Shown piece by piece: positions 23,913 to 35,158 of a stretch of DNA of 64,000 nt (position 1 is its first letter; each line of letters starts with the position of its first letter). Under the pieces are notes generated by a model, which saw only the letters and a program-made list of their open reading frames with translations, was not told the origin of the DNA and made no database searches. The translations under genes were made by a program, and so were the position numbers. This DNA is from Guadua angustifolia. Taxonomy: Eukaryota; Streptophyta; Magnoliopsida; Poales; Poaceae. The DNA lies in assembly GCA_036346375.1 (NCBI GenBank), contig CM070515.1:12608423-12672422 (forward strand). The letters run 5' to 3'.

Positions 23913-26540
23913 TCAGGTGACCCGTATGAGTAGAACCACCATAACAAACATGCAGCTCATCACAAAGATGAGCAGCCACTGGAAGCATGTTGTCTTTGAA
24001 GCCAGCGAGTAGACCTCCGACGCTCGCGTGGTTGCATGCCCAGTGCTTGCCAAGCTATGCTCCACGGCTCTCTCAGTGGAATCAAGGATCTGTACCAGCA
24101 GTAACCAGTAACCGAACATTCTCAATAAACATCCAGCAGAGAACTTTGTTGCCAGTGTTAAACTGAGGTAACACTATCCACAGAAAAAATTAATGTCAAC
24201 ACAACACAAAGCCTACCTTCTCTGTCTGTTGCACAGATTGGTTCATTACAAGACTACTTTCCTTCAGTTGGTGTGCTAACTCAACCATTTCATCAGTCAA
24301 ATCTTCTTGCAACTTCCTGTGCAGTGAGAAGATCCAACACGGTAAGAGGATAACCAGTAAATTCATTTGATGATCTTGTACAAGCCTGAAGTTTTCATGC
24401 TTAGGTCTTAAAACATCAGGAGAAAAAGGAAGGTAATGATTAAACATTGCACTGATTATAGCTTTCAAATTTTCATAACAACAATCTCAGAGAAACCAAA
24501 CAATGAATGGATCTGTTCCTCCAAAAAGTCAATGAATGGATCAGTAAATTGGTTGCTCATGTGCAATTTAGAAATTTTGAATTAAGAATAATGACGGCAC
24601 TAAGCCAGATACCGAGATAGGAAAAAACACTTCGCCAAAAATAATACATACCTATGCTTCTCAATGCGAGCCTGAGCTTCTGCATCCAATCTAATAGGTG
24701 CTCCGATATCTCTTTCTTTTCTCTCATGACTGTGTGGTCCAACCTCCACATGAAATCTATTTGATTACATCTATTAGTTCATTAGTTGTAACTGTAAGAA
24801 AAGGAACAAATAAAAAGGGACCAAATTTAACTTACGTCGATCTCTTCCGCAATCTTGTTGACAAGGATATTGGACTTCCTACCTTTTCTCCTTCATAAGA
24901 GCTTTCTTCTTCTCTGCTTTCATCAACTGGCTTTTCATTTTCTGGCTGCATCAACAAGATAGTAATGAAAGTGTATCTAGGACCTAGCCTAGCAGTGTGC
25001 ACTGTGCTAAGAAATCAGTTCATATAAAGAGCTTGAGGACATCATATGTTGTAGTTGCATTGAGTTCGACAAAGTACAAGTGGAGGAATTTAGCATATCA
25101 GTGGAAAACATGAATCAACACAATGAAAACATACCACTGGAGCAGTAAGCCTGGTAGCTAGTGCTTCAATCTTTTCTGAATACTCAGTAAGCTTGGCTTT
25201 TGAAACACTGAATCAGGAAAAAAATCATGAATGAACATGATGTTTTGATCATGAAAAAAAAATACTACAAAAGCAGTGAAAGATAAATTTCAATATAGGT
25301 AAACGCTGGCTCTGCTCCACCTACTACTAAGACCACTGAAAATTGTTTGAAAAAGGCAAGCAACAGCCAAGAAATTGTCATCATGAAATGAAAGGTCATG
25401 AAAACTATAGTTGTGAACCTTCACATACGAGTTCTTTTTGTCATGCTGGAAGGAGCACATCTTCACAGAAAGAGTATCCAGATTTTCATAAACAGCTTGT
25501 TAAAAAATACAAAAGAAAGAAACTTTGCACTTATTAAGTGGGAAAGTATGGCACCTTTTATACTAAAGAAGAAGGGTACTTCTGGAAGCCGGTCAGTATA
25601 TCACACTCAGAAAAAACTTTAAATATGTGTGTAAGGTAAAAGTTACTCTGGTATTGATCATGTGTTCCTATCTACTTATTGGCCCTATTCATTGAATATC
25701 AGTATGGAAAAAGCATTGAAATAGATCATGCGACCCCAATTCATCAGTGTTTAAAAGTTGAATGTTGAAACACACCATCAGTCAAAGCAATCGGGCAGCA
25801 AAGTGTATTCATAAATTAGCAACAAGTACTCCTTTATAGACTTACAAAGTTTACCTTAATGCAAAATGCAAAAAATGGATGGTGATACTGATGCACTGGC
25901 AAGATCAATCATTGGTAGCTTGGCAGGATACACTAAAGTCATGTAATAGGAGCCAGAGATGAGGTTTACATTTATATTGGACTACAAATTTTGATGGCTA
26001 TGGTCTTGTCATTGATGGGGGCACAGTCATATACCAGCTGGGCTTCTTTCAAAAATTATGGATCCTCAGTTAGCTTGACAACAGTCAACATATCAATATT
26101 CCCAAAAAGCAGACAACGCTATAGAACATACAAACCCATGAGTACCTTGATATCCCTTCTGGTGTCGTTTCTGCTCCTAGCTGCTCCAACAGCTCCCTGG
26201 CTGTGGTTACATACTGCAATTGGAGGATGTCAGTGCTAGCACACAATCTATTCAAAATGACTAAGATTAAAGAGAAGATTCATTAGATACCACTTATTAA
26301 AATTGAATACAAACAAAGCATGATGGGAATAGTATCTTTCTTCTCCTCTTTATAAATAGGTTATAGAATAGTATGTCAGTATCTGCTTAGCCGTTGAACA
26401 GAAACAAAGCATGATAGGAATCTTTCCAAAAAAAAAATGAGAGTAGCTACGCTTACATGGACAAGCTTAGCCTGATTCTGCTGCCGAGGAGCCGCCTCAA
26501 GCAGCCTTTTCAAGTTCACTTCCACCTTGCTAAGCCCCAT
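23913..26540 (-). CDS. USE1: USE1-like SNARE of the endoplasmic reticulum (229 aa, seven coding exons)
   Basis: Exons on the minus strand: 26457-26540, 26146-26213, 25135-25207, 24836-24945, 24652-24729, 24217-24316, 23913-24089. All introns are GT-AG and phases agree, giving 690 nt. The start is MGLSKVEVNLKRLLEAAPRQ, as in plant USE1 proteins. A charged, serine-rich linker follows, then the SNARE region LQEDLTDEMVELAHQLKES to ILDSTERAVEHSLAST. A single C-terminal membrane anchor (FQWLLIFVMSCMFVMVVLLI) is followed by RVT. Family knowledge: USE1 (unconventional SNARE in the ER) works in Golgi-to-ER retrograde fusion with Sec20 and Sec22-type partners, and is tail-anchored with the N-terminus cytosolic. 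All expected regions are present, so the gene looks intact. copia-1 lies 225 bp past the stop codon and a hAT element interrupts the probable leader. Confidence 0.93.
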
Positions 26541-27032
26541 GATCAAGATGAACACCTACTGAACCATTCAAAAAAGGACACACTATTATGCAACACCCAA
26601 CACACAAAGATCAAACTGATTTGAGATTTTCTTTTTCCCTCCTAACATCAACAATCGCTGACAACACCTGAAGTAGCATAATCACATTCCCAATAGCAAC
26701 TGTTGGGAACGGGAGACCACAGGGGCGGACCTAACGTGGGACATGGGGGTTCAATTGAACCCCCAAAAGTTTAGGAAAATAAACTGCTACTAGTACTCCG
26801 CCGCGGAGCAAACAAATCCGCAACAAACTCCATGGACAGAACTATCCATCCCAGAAAAAAAGATTTGGATGAGATTGCTCAAAGGAAAGAAAAGATCCGC
26901 GGGACAAAGCTCACTCTTTGAACAACAATCAAAGCTAGAGTGCCCTTACCAGCGAAGGAAGAGATCCATCAAAGTCCACGCAAGTCAGTAGAGTGGAGGA
27001 GGATGCCTACAAGAGAAGTCCTTCGCCTGGAG
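26541..27032 (-). promoter_or_regulatory. Probable 5'UTR of USE1 with one leader intron
   Basis: On the minus strand a donor CGCTG|GTAAGGG at 26950/26949 and an acceptor GGTTCAG|T at 26559/26558 frame a leader intron, so exonic UTR would be 26541-26558 plus 26950 upward. The upstream exon runs into the target duplication of the hAT element (27033-27040) and would originally have continued at 30475 and beyond. This is inferred from splice signals only; no transcript evidence is available here. Confidence 0.5.
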
Positions 27033-27539
27033 GTTGAGACTAGGGATGCAAACGGAGCGGATACAACGGATTTCATTCATCTCTTATCCTGTTCTAAATT
27101 TTTTCTCGGATGCAGAGTCGGATACAGACAGTGCTGAATTCGAATAAGAATACGGATTACTTTGGTCACGAATACAGAGTGAATACAGGTCGTTCCAAAT
27201 ACGGTTAGTTTTGGCCATGAATAGTTAGTCGGATAATGTGTGAAAACAGAAACCATATATGTCGCGCATATTAGGATCAATCAACCATACACGAAACTTA
27301 ACTAGAACCTTCAATTCAATAATAGCTGCATTCCCTACATAAGAACAATATGCAGCCATGTACAATTCCAATCAACATATGCACGTATATTATGCACTTC
27401 TAGAAAGTTATATTATGCCTGAGACATTTGGTTCATCGTCGTCTAGCCTACTGCAACTCTGCAAGTAACTCATCAGGTCTTTTCAGATATTCCGGTCAGC
27501 AAAACTAACATCCTTCCAGCCTCTTGATCATGCGACTTG

Positions 27540-27965
27540 ATTCATATCAATGACAGGCCCAACAATTCTTGCTCATCCCATGGTCAAGATTTTAGTAAGA
27601 ATCTTGTAGCTAACATTGAACAAACAAATAGGTCTATATTTCTGCACTGAATGAGCATCAATAACTTTGGGCAAGAGAGTTATTAATCCATAATTCCACC
27701 TTTCTATTGGTAACAACTAGAGCTTTAAGCTCATGTTTGATTAAGTCCCAAAAGAACTGATAGAATTCAACTGGGAATTCATCAAGGCTAGGGGCCTTTT
27801 TTTCTGCATCAAAGATTGCTTCTTTCATTTCCTTCAAACTAAATTCCTGAGTGAGAATTCTATGCCTTCAGTAGAGATTTTGTTCATATCAGGGAAATTC
27901 AAGGAGAAATCATGGAAACCATCCTTTACTAGCCAAAAGTTGTCAAACTTGCTACAGTTTAGAAT
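27540..27965 (-). pseudogene. LINE (L1-type) reverse transcriptase fragment
   Basis: Minus-strand translation in two frames gives SLKEMKEAIFDAEKKAPSLD, then ITLLPKVIDAHSVQKYRPIC and NVSYKILTKILT, then a VIDMNQ segment. These are the plant L1 landmarks (EIxxAxxxxxxxKAPGPDGF, LIPK-x-FRPISL-N-YKIxxKxLxxR, VISxxQxAF). Frameshifts and stops are present and neither the endonuclease nor the catalytic FADD box is included. It is a dead internal piece lying inside the hAT cargo. Confidence 0.75.
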
Positions 27966-28291
27966 GGAGCTTTCCAAGAACTATTCCTTTCTTATGTACT
28001 TGCAGAACGACAATATATTGCAGGTTCTGGTTCAAGGCACAACGATATATTGCAGAACGACTAAAATCTAGGAGAAAACAGGAAGTTCTTGAATATTTAT
28101 TGAAGTATACTCCTGAACCATCCAAGCTACAGTGGATGACTATGAAATTAAATGGTGCAAATACTATGCAATTTCCAATATAAACTGAGCAAAAGGAGAA
28201 AAGAGTACAGAAATACTCCTAACTGTACAAGATAACAATCCAGTTAAAACAATCTCAAACAGAAAGAAGCAACCAAAATATAGACACATAC

Positions 28292-29720
28292 ACTGACTTC
28301 AACAAGATGATCAGCCTCACTACCTTGTTTAAGCTTCTCTGATTTATCCTTCAGTAGTTGTGTTATGTGTGCCCATGTCTTATGTCTGCAACAGCAGCAA
28401 TGGTTAGTTAATCAACCAGTCTAAACCAAAAAGCAAAAACTATTCCAGTCTACAAAATAAGTTTATTAAAGGTAGGATTAATAAGTTATTAGATTGCAAG
28501 GTAGAACACATCATGACCAAGTTATAATCACATCAATAATGAAGCTAAAACGTTTAATTGGCGGGCACAAGATCTACACAAGAAGTGCATATCGCTTGAT
28601 TCCTCAATTGTATTTGTACTTATGTACAAAGGCTATCAGCCCAACATCAATCGAGGCACGGTAACATACAAGGTTCAGTTAATTGAACCCCCACGCAAAC
28701 TGCAGACAAAAATGGGCAAAATTAAGCCCGAAGCAACCCATAAGAAGAGGCATCGATTCATCGCGTGTATCCACCGCAGAAACATAACCTAAATCGGGAT
28801 CACAAGTTGGGTGGCCAAATGAGATGCTTCAAGGAGCCAGCCTGCTGGCTAGATCCCTGAGTATTACTAATAGGAAGCAATCGAGCGATATTTCCTTTAG
28901 CCAAATTGGGCGATCTTTTGGTCTGATGAACTAATGGGGGAGTGAAACAAAAATAGATGGCATAAGGTATTTAAGTTACGGATTGAAAAGCTAGTAATGC
29001 AAAATTCGAGTTGAATTGGTGAACATACATTGAGAATAGCAACTGATTCCTATGTTAAAAGTAAGAGGTCACTACGAAATCAAGCGATTCAGAAACTACA
29101 ACTTATGTGAAATAGAGGAGATTTAGTCATTCAGAAAGAGCACTAAGTAGGAAAAACATGGCCAGAAAAGGAAATAAGAAAGCAACTGAAGAACCACGCC
29201 ACATCAACTTCAGGGCAAATAATCAAATTTCCCCAAAAAAGAGGGGAAAAAAGAGCCAAAATTGTATGCACAGTGGCCAAAGGAGAGAAGAAGAAATAAA
29301 GGATAAAATTAAGCTAGACAAATTCAACAACAACAGATGAGGAAGCCATCAATGGAGGAACTGGAGCTTACTGATGACTGCCATTATCGCAACCAAGGTG
29401 CATAATTATGCCCAATTCAGCACACGCATCAAGAAATTGGAGCAAAGCCCAAGCCGGGATCGCAAAATTTGTCGCCCAATAGAACGAATCGAAATCGGTA
29501 GATGGGGAACTAGGTAGGGGCAAAGGTAACGCACATCCTGTCGCGGAGGTCGGGGGTGTCCTTGAGCGTGCCGAGCGTGTTGACGACGCGCTGGAAGGTG
29601 GCCACCGTCGTGTTGATCTGGAACACACCCGACGCGGGGGAGGAGGGTGTGGCGGGGAGCGGAGGCAGCGTGGTCCCACGGCAGCCGCGCCAAGCACAAC
29701 TTCCCCGATGGTGGCCGGCT
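28292..29720 (-). pseudogene. Captured 5' part of a SYP2-type syntaxin (Qa-SNARE), two exons
   Basis: On the minus strand exon 1 ends at 29535 (donor AT|GTGCGT) and reads SGVFQINTTVATFQRVVNTL then GTLKDTPDLRDR. Exon 2 is 28385-28292 and reads HKTWAHITQLLKDKSEKLKQ then GSEADHLVEVS, with acceptor TTGCAG and donor GTATGT. The phases match across the ~1.15 kb intron. This corresponds to the start of the N-terminal Habc bundle of plant SYP2 (pre-vacuolar/vacuolar) syntaxins. The remaining Habc helices, SNARE motif and membrane anchor are absent. Upstream of about 29640 the homology fades and no convincing ATG is seen, so it is a fragment. It sits wholly within the hAT element and points the same way as USE1. 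Confidence 0.85.
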
Positions 29721-29874
29721 GCGCGACTCCGAGCGACGCGAGGGCGAAGCGGGGCCGCTCTGGAGGGACGCGAAGGCGAGGCGGCCGCACGATGAGGGAT
29801 TCAGGGCCCGGCGGCGACGATGGTTTCGGGCAGTCGGGGAACTGAACAGGGGATTGGGGAGACGGGGAGTTGGC

Positions 29875-30187
29875 GATTTTTATTATTTAAAATAATATAT
29901 ATTTAATAAAAAATTACACAAATACTATACCAAAAATAAAAACGACAATTCTACACACCTGTCATACATCTAATTTGCGGCGAAATTCTCGTCATAATAC
30001 CAAATTGCAGCGAGAGAGTGAGACTCATTGCGCATAATTTGGAGCCTGTCTCTCTGTCGCAAGGCATTGCGACAAAGGCCCTGTCGCAAATTGGATGTAC
30101 GACAGGTGTGTAGAACTGTCGTTTTTATTTTTAGCATATTATTTCTGTAATTTTTCATTAAATATATATTATTTAAAAAACAAATTC
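29875..30187. mobile_element. Mutator-like MITE, 313 bp, 10-bp target duplication
   Basis: The left end GATTTTTATTATTTAAAATA and the reverse-complemented right end GAATTTGTTTTTTAAATAAT extend into long imperfect TIRs that share TAATATATATTTAAT. An inner inverted pair surrounds CTACACACCTGTC. Direct repeats GGGAGTTGGC lie at 29865-29874 and 30188-30197, in the Mutator size range. Nearly the whole element can fold back on itself. It lies at the outer edge of the syntaxin cargo in the hAT element. Confidence 0.85.
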
Positions 30188-30482
30188 GGGAGTTGGCAGT
30201 CGGGTGAGTCTCGGTCTCGGCTAGAGATTTTGTTTGATAGGGACTGGCAGACAGTATTCAGATATTTTACTGAACATTTCTGAATGAAATTTCATTACGG
30301 TTATGTCCGAATCCGACGGATACTTTTGTTCGAATCCGTTTCTGTATCCAAAAATTATCCGAATTCGTATCCAATATCCAAAAAAAATCGGATATCCAAA
30401 TTACGCTCTGAATAGTATTCAAATTTATACGGATGGATGGATGGTCGGAATTATCCACTCCATTTGCACCCCTAGTTGAGAC

Positions 30483-31427
30483 AAACAGGGAGCAATGCCC
30501 TCGACGAGATCTGGAGAAGAGGAGGATGGGCTAGAAGTCGACCTGATCAAACATGTAGTTGGGTCGGACCGGGCTCAAAATGCCCGAACATAAAACGTCT
30601 TGTCCGAGTCCGGGGCAAAGCCTGATAAGTGTAGACTTAGCAAGCCCAAAGCTTGGCCCTATCAGGCCGTGGTGCAGACTTGCAGATGAGAAAACGAAAT
30701 AAAAACCAAAGCAAGAGCTTTTATTAAGGAATTAACACATGATGACATGAAGCAATGAAACATGGAGTAACATGCGTTTTTTATTTTTGCAAAATCATCA
30801 ATCCAAAAATAGTTCGTTTAAGGAACAACCATCAAAGTCACAACAATCGTTCAAAATCAAAACATATGTTAGACTCCTCACCACTCTTATTTATTGGGTC
30901 TAACGCATCCTGGACAATAATGCAAGTACAAATCACCAACTAGAACAAAAAATTAAGGCAAACAAGGTGACAAGTACTCAATCAAATTCCCTAGTCTTGT
31001 TCTTTACTAGTAGTCTATATGAGCAGCAAACATGCAGACAACCCTATGGCCCCCCATCATGGGAGTGTGAGGAGGATGACCTAGAGAGCTACTGCAGAAG
31101 GTAAGGGCAGGGAGGGGGAGGCGGAGGTAACGAGGAGGGCACGAGGAGAAGCAACGAGGAAGTCGCCACTGGAGGTGAGGACAAGGATATTGAGGACCGT
31201 CTGGAGATGAAGATTGAGACTAGGATGAAGGAAAACGTTTATATATGGCGGCTGCGGTTAGAGCTGGAGGCTTGCGGTTGAGCACGAGTGCTTACATTAG
31301 GCCTGCCCGGTCTTGCCAGCCTACTTAAATCAAAGCCCAATCCCGACCAAAAACATTGTATGCTTAAAATCTAGACCCAGACCAAATTTTCCAGGCTAGG
31401 CTATCCATGAACAAGTTTGGTTGGAAG
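30483..31427. other. Intergenic DNA with GGGCTC/GCCC-rich ends
   Basis: No ORF or RNA gene is supported. 30535-30680 and 31300-31410 both carry CCGGGC and GCCCGA-type words in roughly inverted arrangement, which hints at another transposon, but no clean TIR and target-duplication pair was found. The original upstream region or promoter of USE1 may lie at the left end. Confidence 0.4.
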
Positions 31428-32192
31428 TAGGGATGGCAGCATCGACATTCTCTAACGAGGAGCGGCAGAGTGTCCCCAATCCTAACATACTATTTATTTA
31501 CCCCTGTTCCTTGTCACCGTCAAGCTTTGGATCCTTGTTGGAACACCCGATAAGAAGTAATGACACGAGTGAAGAACAAGAATTAGTAGTAATCAGACGA
31601 CCAAATCTGCAAATTTGAGAGAAAAAAATTGAGGTGAACTGAAGGCAATGTAGCAATTAAATATCTGAGTGTATGATCCATGATCCATAAAACAATGCAA
31701 CACAATTATATCTTTATTCATGCACACAAATTGTCCAATCCTATCCCTAGGCATGAACACACGAATACAAGTATGGAACTCACAAAACAAGCCCATGCTT
31801 GTCCGAGCCTTACGTGACCACAAGCGGCATGCTTGGCTTCCATTGGGTTGGTGTTGGCTTGTAGCAAGCTTCCAACGACGGCGTGCACCAACTGGATTGG
31901 GGGCTGCTGATGGAGATGTGGCGATGAGGAAGTAGGGCCACAACAATTGACTTGCTGGTGACAACAACTGGTTGTAAGATGATGATTAAGGATTGGAAGG
32001 AGACTAGAGAGCTTTGGGATTGGGGATCAAGGTTTTATATGGAAGAAAGAGATAGAGAGATTGAAATCCTGCTTGTCATCCCAACAGATTAGTCCACATA
32101 TCATGTTACTCAGGCCTAGCGGGAAACAAGGGAATGTCTTTGTTTCACCCGATGAGAAATTGTTTCCTCTTAAAAAAACCTTCCCCACTAGG

Positions 32193-33243
32193 TAGGGGTA
32201 GACAATCGGTTAATTCAGTTTTTTTGTTCGATTTTTTGTTTTAAATATTTCGGTTTTGCATTTTGCTAACCGAACTGAAACCAAACTCATCTAAAAACCG
32301 AACCAAATTAACCGAACTAAAATGGTTCGGTTAATTCGATTTTCGGTTTAATCGAATTGGAAGGCTCTGTCTCTGTATCAAAAGTCTTCCTGTAAGCCTC
32401 TTTCTTCCACTCCGGCATGCTCTGCCCCTCAGCTCCTGCGCAAGATACCACCCACCCGCATCAAGCACATGATCTTCCCATGGCCAATTCAGATCCTTGG
32501 GAATGGAATTAACCATTGCCCTCTGTAGGTTTTCGGTGGCTTGGTGCCTGCAGGTAGGAGGGAAGCGCCCTGGATCTAAGCAACAATCACTAGCGCGAGG
32601 ACAAATCAGTGAACACCAAGCGAAATTTAGGAGAAAATTATGTAGATCCGAGCAAAAAATCAGGAGGAAACAAATAATTTTGGAGATCTCGATTCAAAAC
32701 AATCAGGCGATGGCACAGAATGGGCTCTGGCACCAACTCGATGGACTCCGGCGGACTGACGCTAGCTCATGAGAAGTACCTCCGGTGTGTGTGAAACTAG
32801 GGCAGCAACTGCAGCTTCTGGTACACAGACCGACTTCGGATGCATTGCGATCATCCGCCTCCGCGCCAAGTGCCAGCATCCACGGCCGTGTTCACCTCTA
32901 GTGACCAACGATCATGAAGGAAGCGACGCTGTCGTCCCGCCGATGCACGTGGGAAGGAGAGGAGTCGAAGGGAGCCAGGAGGGGAGCAGGAGATTGGGGA
33001 TGAGTTCGATGACCGTGTGAGTTGTGACGGGATGACCGGATGGGAATCAATTCATGGAGGGCAACTGGCAAGTGAAATGAATATCGGTTTTCGTCTATTC
33101 GGTGCACACAAGTTAAAAACCAAACCGAAATTCGAAAACTGAATAGCACCAAAATAAAAACCAAACTAAAAACCAAAATATTCGGTTAAATCAATTCGGT
33201 TTGGTTCGTTTTTTCAGTTTCGGTTTAAAAATGCCCACCCCTA
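32193..33243. mobile_element. Nested hAT element, 1051 bp
   Basis: The left end is TAGGGGTAGACAATCGGTTA and the reverse-complemented right end is TAGGGGTGGGCATTTTTAAA. The perfect 8-bp duplication CCACTAGG is at 32185-32192 and 33244-33251. Subterminal zones are rich in CGGTTCGGTTAA words. The middle (about 32345-33050) is compositionally different and carries a possible host gene fragment. Confidence 0.87.
32345..32555 (-). pseudogene. Unidentified captured gene fragment in nested hAT
   Basis: The minus strand reads MVNSIPKDLNWPWEDHVLDA then GGWYLAQELR, followed in another frame by a stretch like MPEWKKEAYRKTFDTE. It is preceded by two acceptor-like pyrimidine-AG sites. Amino-acid composition and splice-like signals look like real coding sequence with a frameshift. 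I do not recognise the protein. It lies between hAT subterminal repeats, as expected of transduplicated host sequence. Confidence 0.4.
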
Positions 33244-33334
33244 CCACTAGGGCTAAACTTGCTCCCATCCTTATCCCCTAATGAAGGAGTTCTCTAACAA
33301 GGAATATGGCTCGTTGCCATCCCCTATCTGGAAG

Positions 33335-35022
33335 TAGAGATCTAGATGGGACGGGACGGGTTTTGGCTTGCCTCGCATTTACCACAGCTCTAGTCAAGAC
33401 GGTGTAAGGTTGACTAGTCAACGGTGCTCCATTAGGTCGGGGCGGTTCTGATTTTTATGCATTTTTTAAAAATAAACATATTAATTACAAAAACTTGATT
33501 GACATGTTATCATAAAACATTGATATTTAAAGACCAAATTGTAGCAACAGTGACAAACTCTTTAAAACAGCAAGTACTAGTTAATATTGCATTATCATAA
33601 CTTGTAGAATATAGTGATCCATTCAAAAATATAAATCATTTATGTGATCAGGGCAGAGCGTCTTTTGACCATCCACCCACCCTAATGTGGGGTGAGGCTG
33701 ATCGTGGCCAGGTCAGGCAAAGCGTCTCAGGTCAGTGTAGGGCAAGGTGTGGATCTAGAACTCTAGCTATGAGTCTGTAACATTAGGCATAGCTGTAGCT
33801 AACAATGCAAACATTCTTGGTTGTGATAATATGATTCCAATTTGGTTGAATGAGTCACACCATTTATAGACAGTGTTCATGCTACATAGGCTACTTTTAC
33901 TTGCAATTGGTTCATACAACTGGTGCTTTATGGGGTTCTACTCACAAAATTATCTTTGGTTTGGTGTAGTTATAAAGCCTTAACCAATGATTGAATGAAG
34001 AGTTCTCTCTATTTAGGAGTTGTGTTTTGAGGGAAAAAAATCTTACTTTTTGGAGACTATAAATATGTTAACCGAGGAAGTTCACTGAACATAGAAAAGT
34101 GATCAACATAACAAAAAAATTTATATCCTAGCAGTTCGGAATGTGAAGTCCTTTACCTTTGATTTACATATCATTGGCTCTTTGTTTTAAATTTGAGAGT
34201 TGCTCAAATAGGCAATACTAGTTCTTTATATGCCAATCTTATGTTCTAGAACAATTGAATAGGTACCAACAATGCAAAATACATCAAATTGATGTTAGTT
34301 GCAACATTTTGATGAAATATAAATTCAATGATGAATTATCATCCTCAGTCAACTATGGGGTAATGGTTTATAATTGATATTTAGTTGTGTCTTGGATTGA
34401 ATGCTATGTTTGATTCACTGAATCGCTCAACCTGAACTTATTTTTGGAGAGGTTTTGCCTTCCATTTTAAAGGTGCATGTGTCACTTTAAGCTCAGCTAG
34501 CAGAAGACCTTGCACATTTATTTCATTTTGCTCATGACTTGACCATGATACAACATCCTACTCAATCCGTGCACTACGTATAATTTGATTATCTATGCCT
34601 AATTTATCTCCATTATTGAATCTTAAGCAGAACATGTGAATATGTGATTCATGGTGATTGGAGATGCATTTCGTCAGTTGTGTATAATTTGTATAGTCTA
34701 ACACTTGAGAGTAGAAATTTCCATTATGTTCTTCCTATAATATCATGTATATACTATGCAAATCGGAGCGAACTACTTCAGGTTTTTGTTGTTTATACAA
34801 CCTTATCAAATTAACTACAATGTTGCATATTTTATTTAATCATATGTAGTTCTTGTTAGATTATGCAACTTTTGGTATATGAAGGAGTTGTGTATCTCTT
34901 GCTCCCTTTTGACAATAATGATTTATGTAGAAATTGTACAATATCACTGTTCAAAAGGTCAACTGATGGGTCTGCCTCTTGTTGGCTATGCGCCTCACTT
35001 AATCGTTGTGATTGAGTTCAAC
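33335..35022. other. Intergenic DNA, nothing recognised
   Basis: About 1.7 kb of AT-rich sequence with no ORF above the noise level and no transposon termini that I could pair. Confidence 0.5.
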
Positions 35023-35158
35023 TATGCCCTAATACATGTCCAGTGAGTTCATCCGACAGCACTCAGACTCTATGATCAGTTATTGTGATATTTTTTAGGG
35101 ATATGCGAACACAACAGAAAACCGTGACCACTATAGTGAGCAAATGCATCATAAGTAC

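Larger units (their letters stand above)
27041..30474. mobile_element. hAT element, 3434 bp, carrying syntaxin exons
   Basis: The left end TAGGGATGCAAACGGAGCGG and the reverse-complemented right end TAGGGGTGCAAATGGAGTGG are matching hAT TIRs. The exact 8-bp duplication GTTGAGAC is at 27033-27040 and 30475-30482. Both ends hold GGATA/TATCC-type subterminal repeats. There is no transposase ORF. The cargo is a LINE reverse-transcriptase fragment (27540-27965), two syntaxin exons with their intron (28292-29720) and a Mutator-like MITE (29875-30187). It is inserted in the probable 5' leader of USE1. Confidence 0.93.
31428..33326. mobile_element. hAT element, ~1.9 kb, with another hAT inside
   Basis: The left end TAGGGATGGCAGCATCGACA and the reverse-complemented right end TAGGGGATGGCAACGAGCCA match in the terminal part. 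Imperfect 8-bp flanks GTTGGAAG and TCTGGAAG (six of eight identical) suggest an older insertion. There is no transposase. The interior includes the younger hAT at 32193-33243. Confidence 0.75.

Noticed and set aside
26541..29720. In-frame syntaxin-USE1 fusion protein
   Set aside because: Joining syntaxin exon 2 (phase 0 end at 28292) to the acceptor at 26558 gives a TAG as the first codon, so only a leader fusion is possible, not a chimeric protein.
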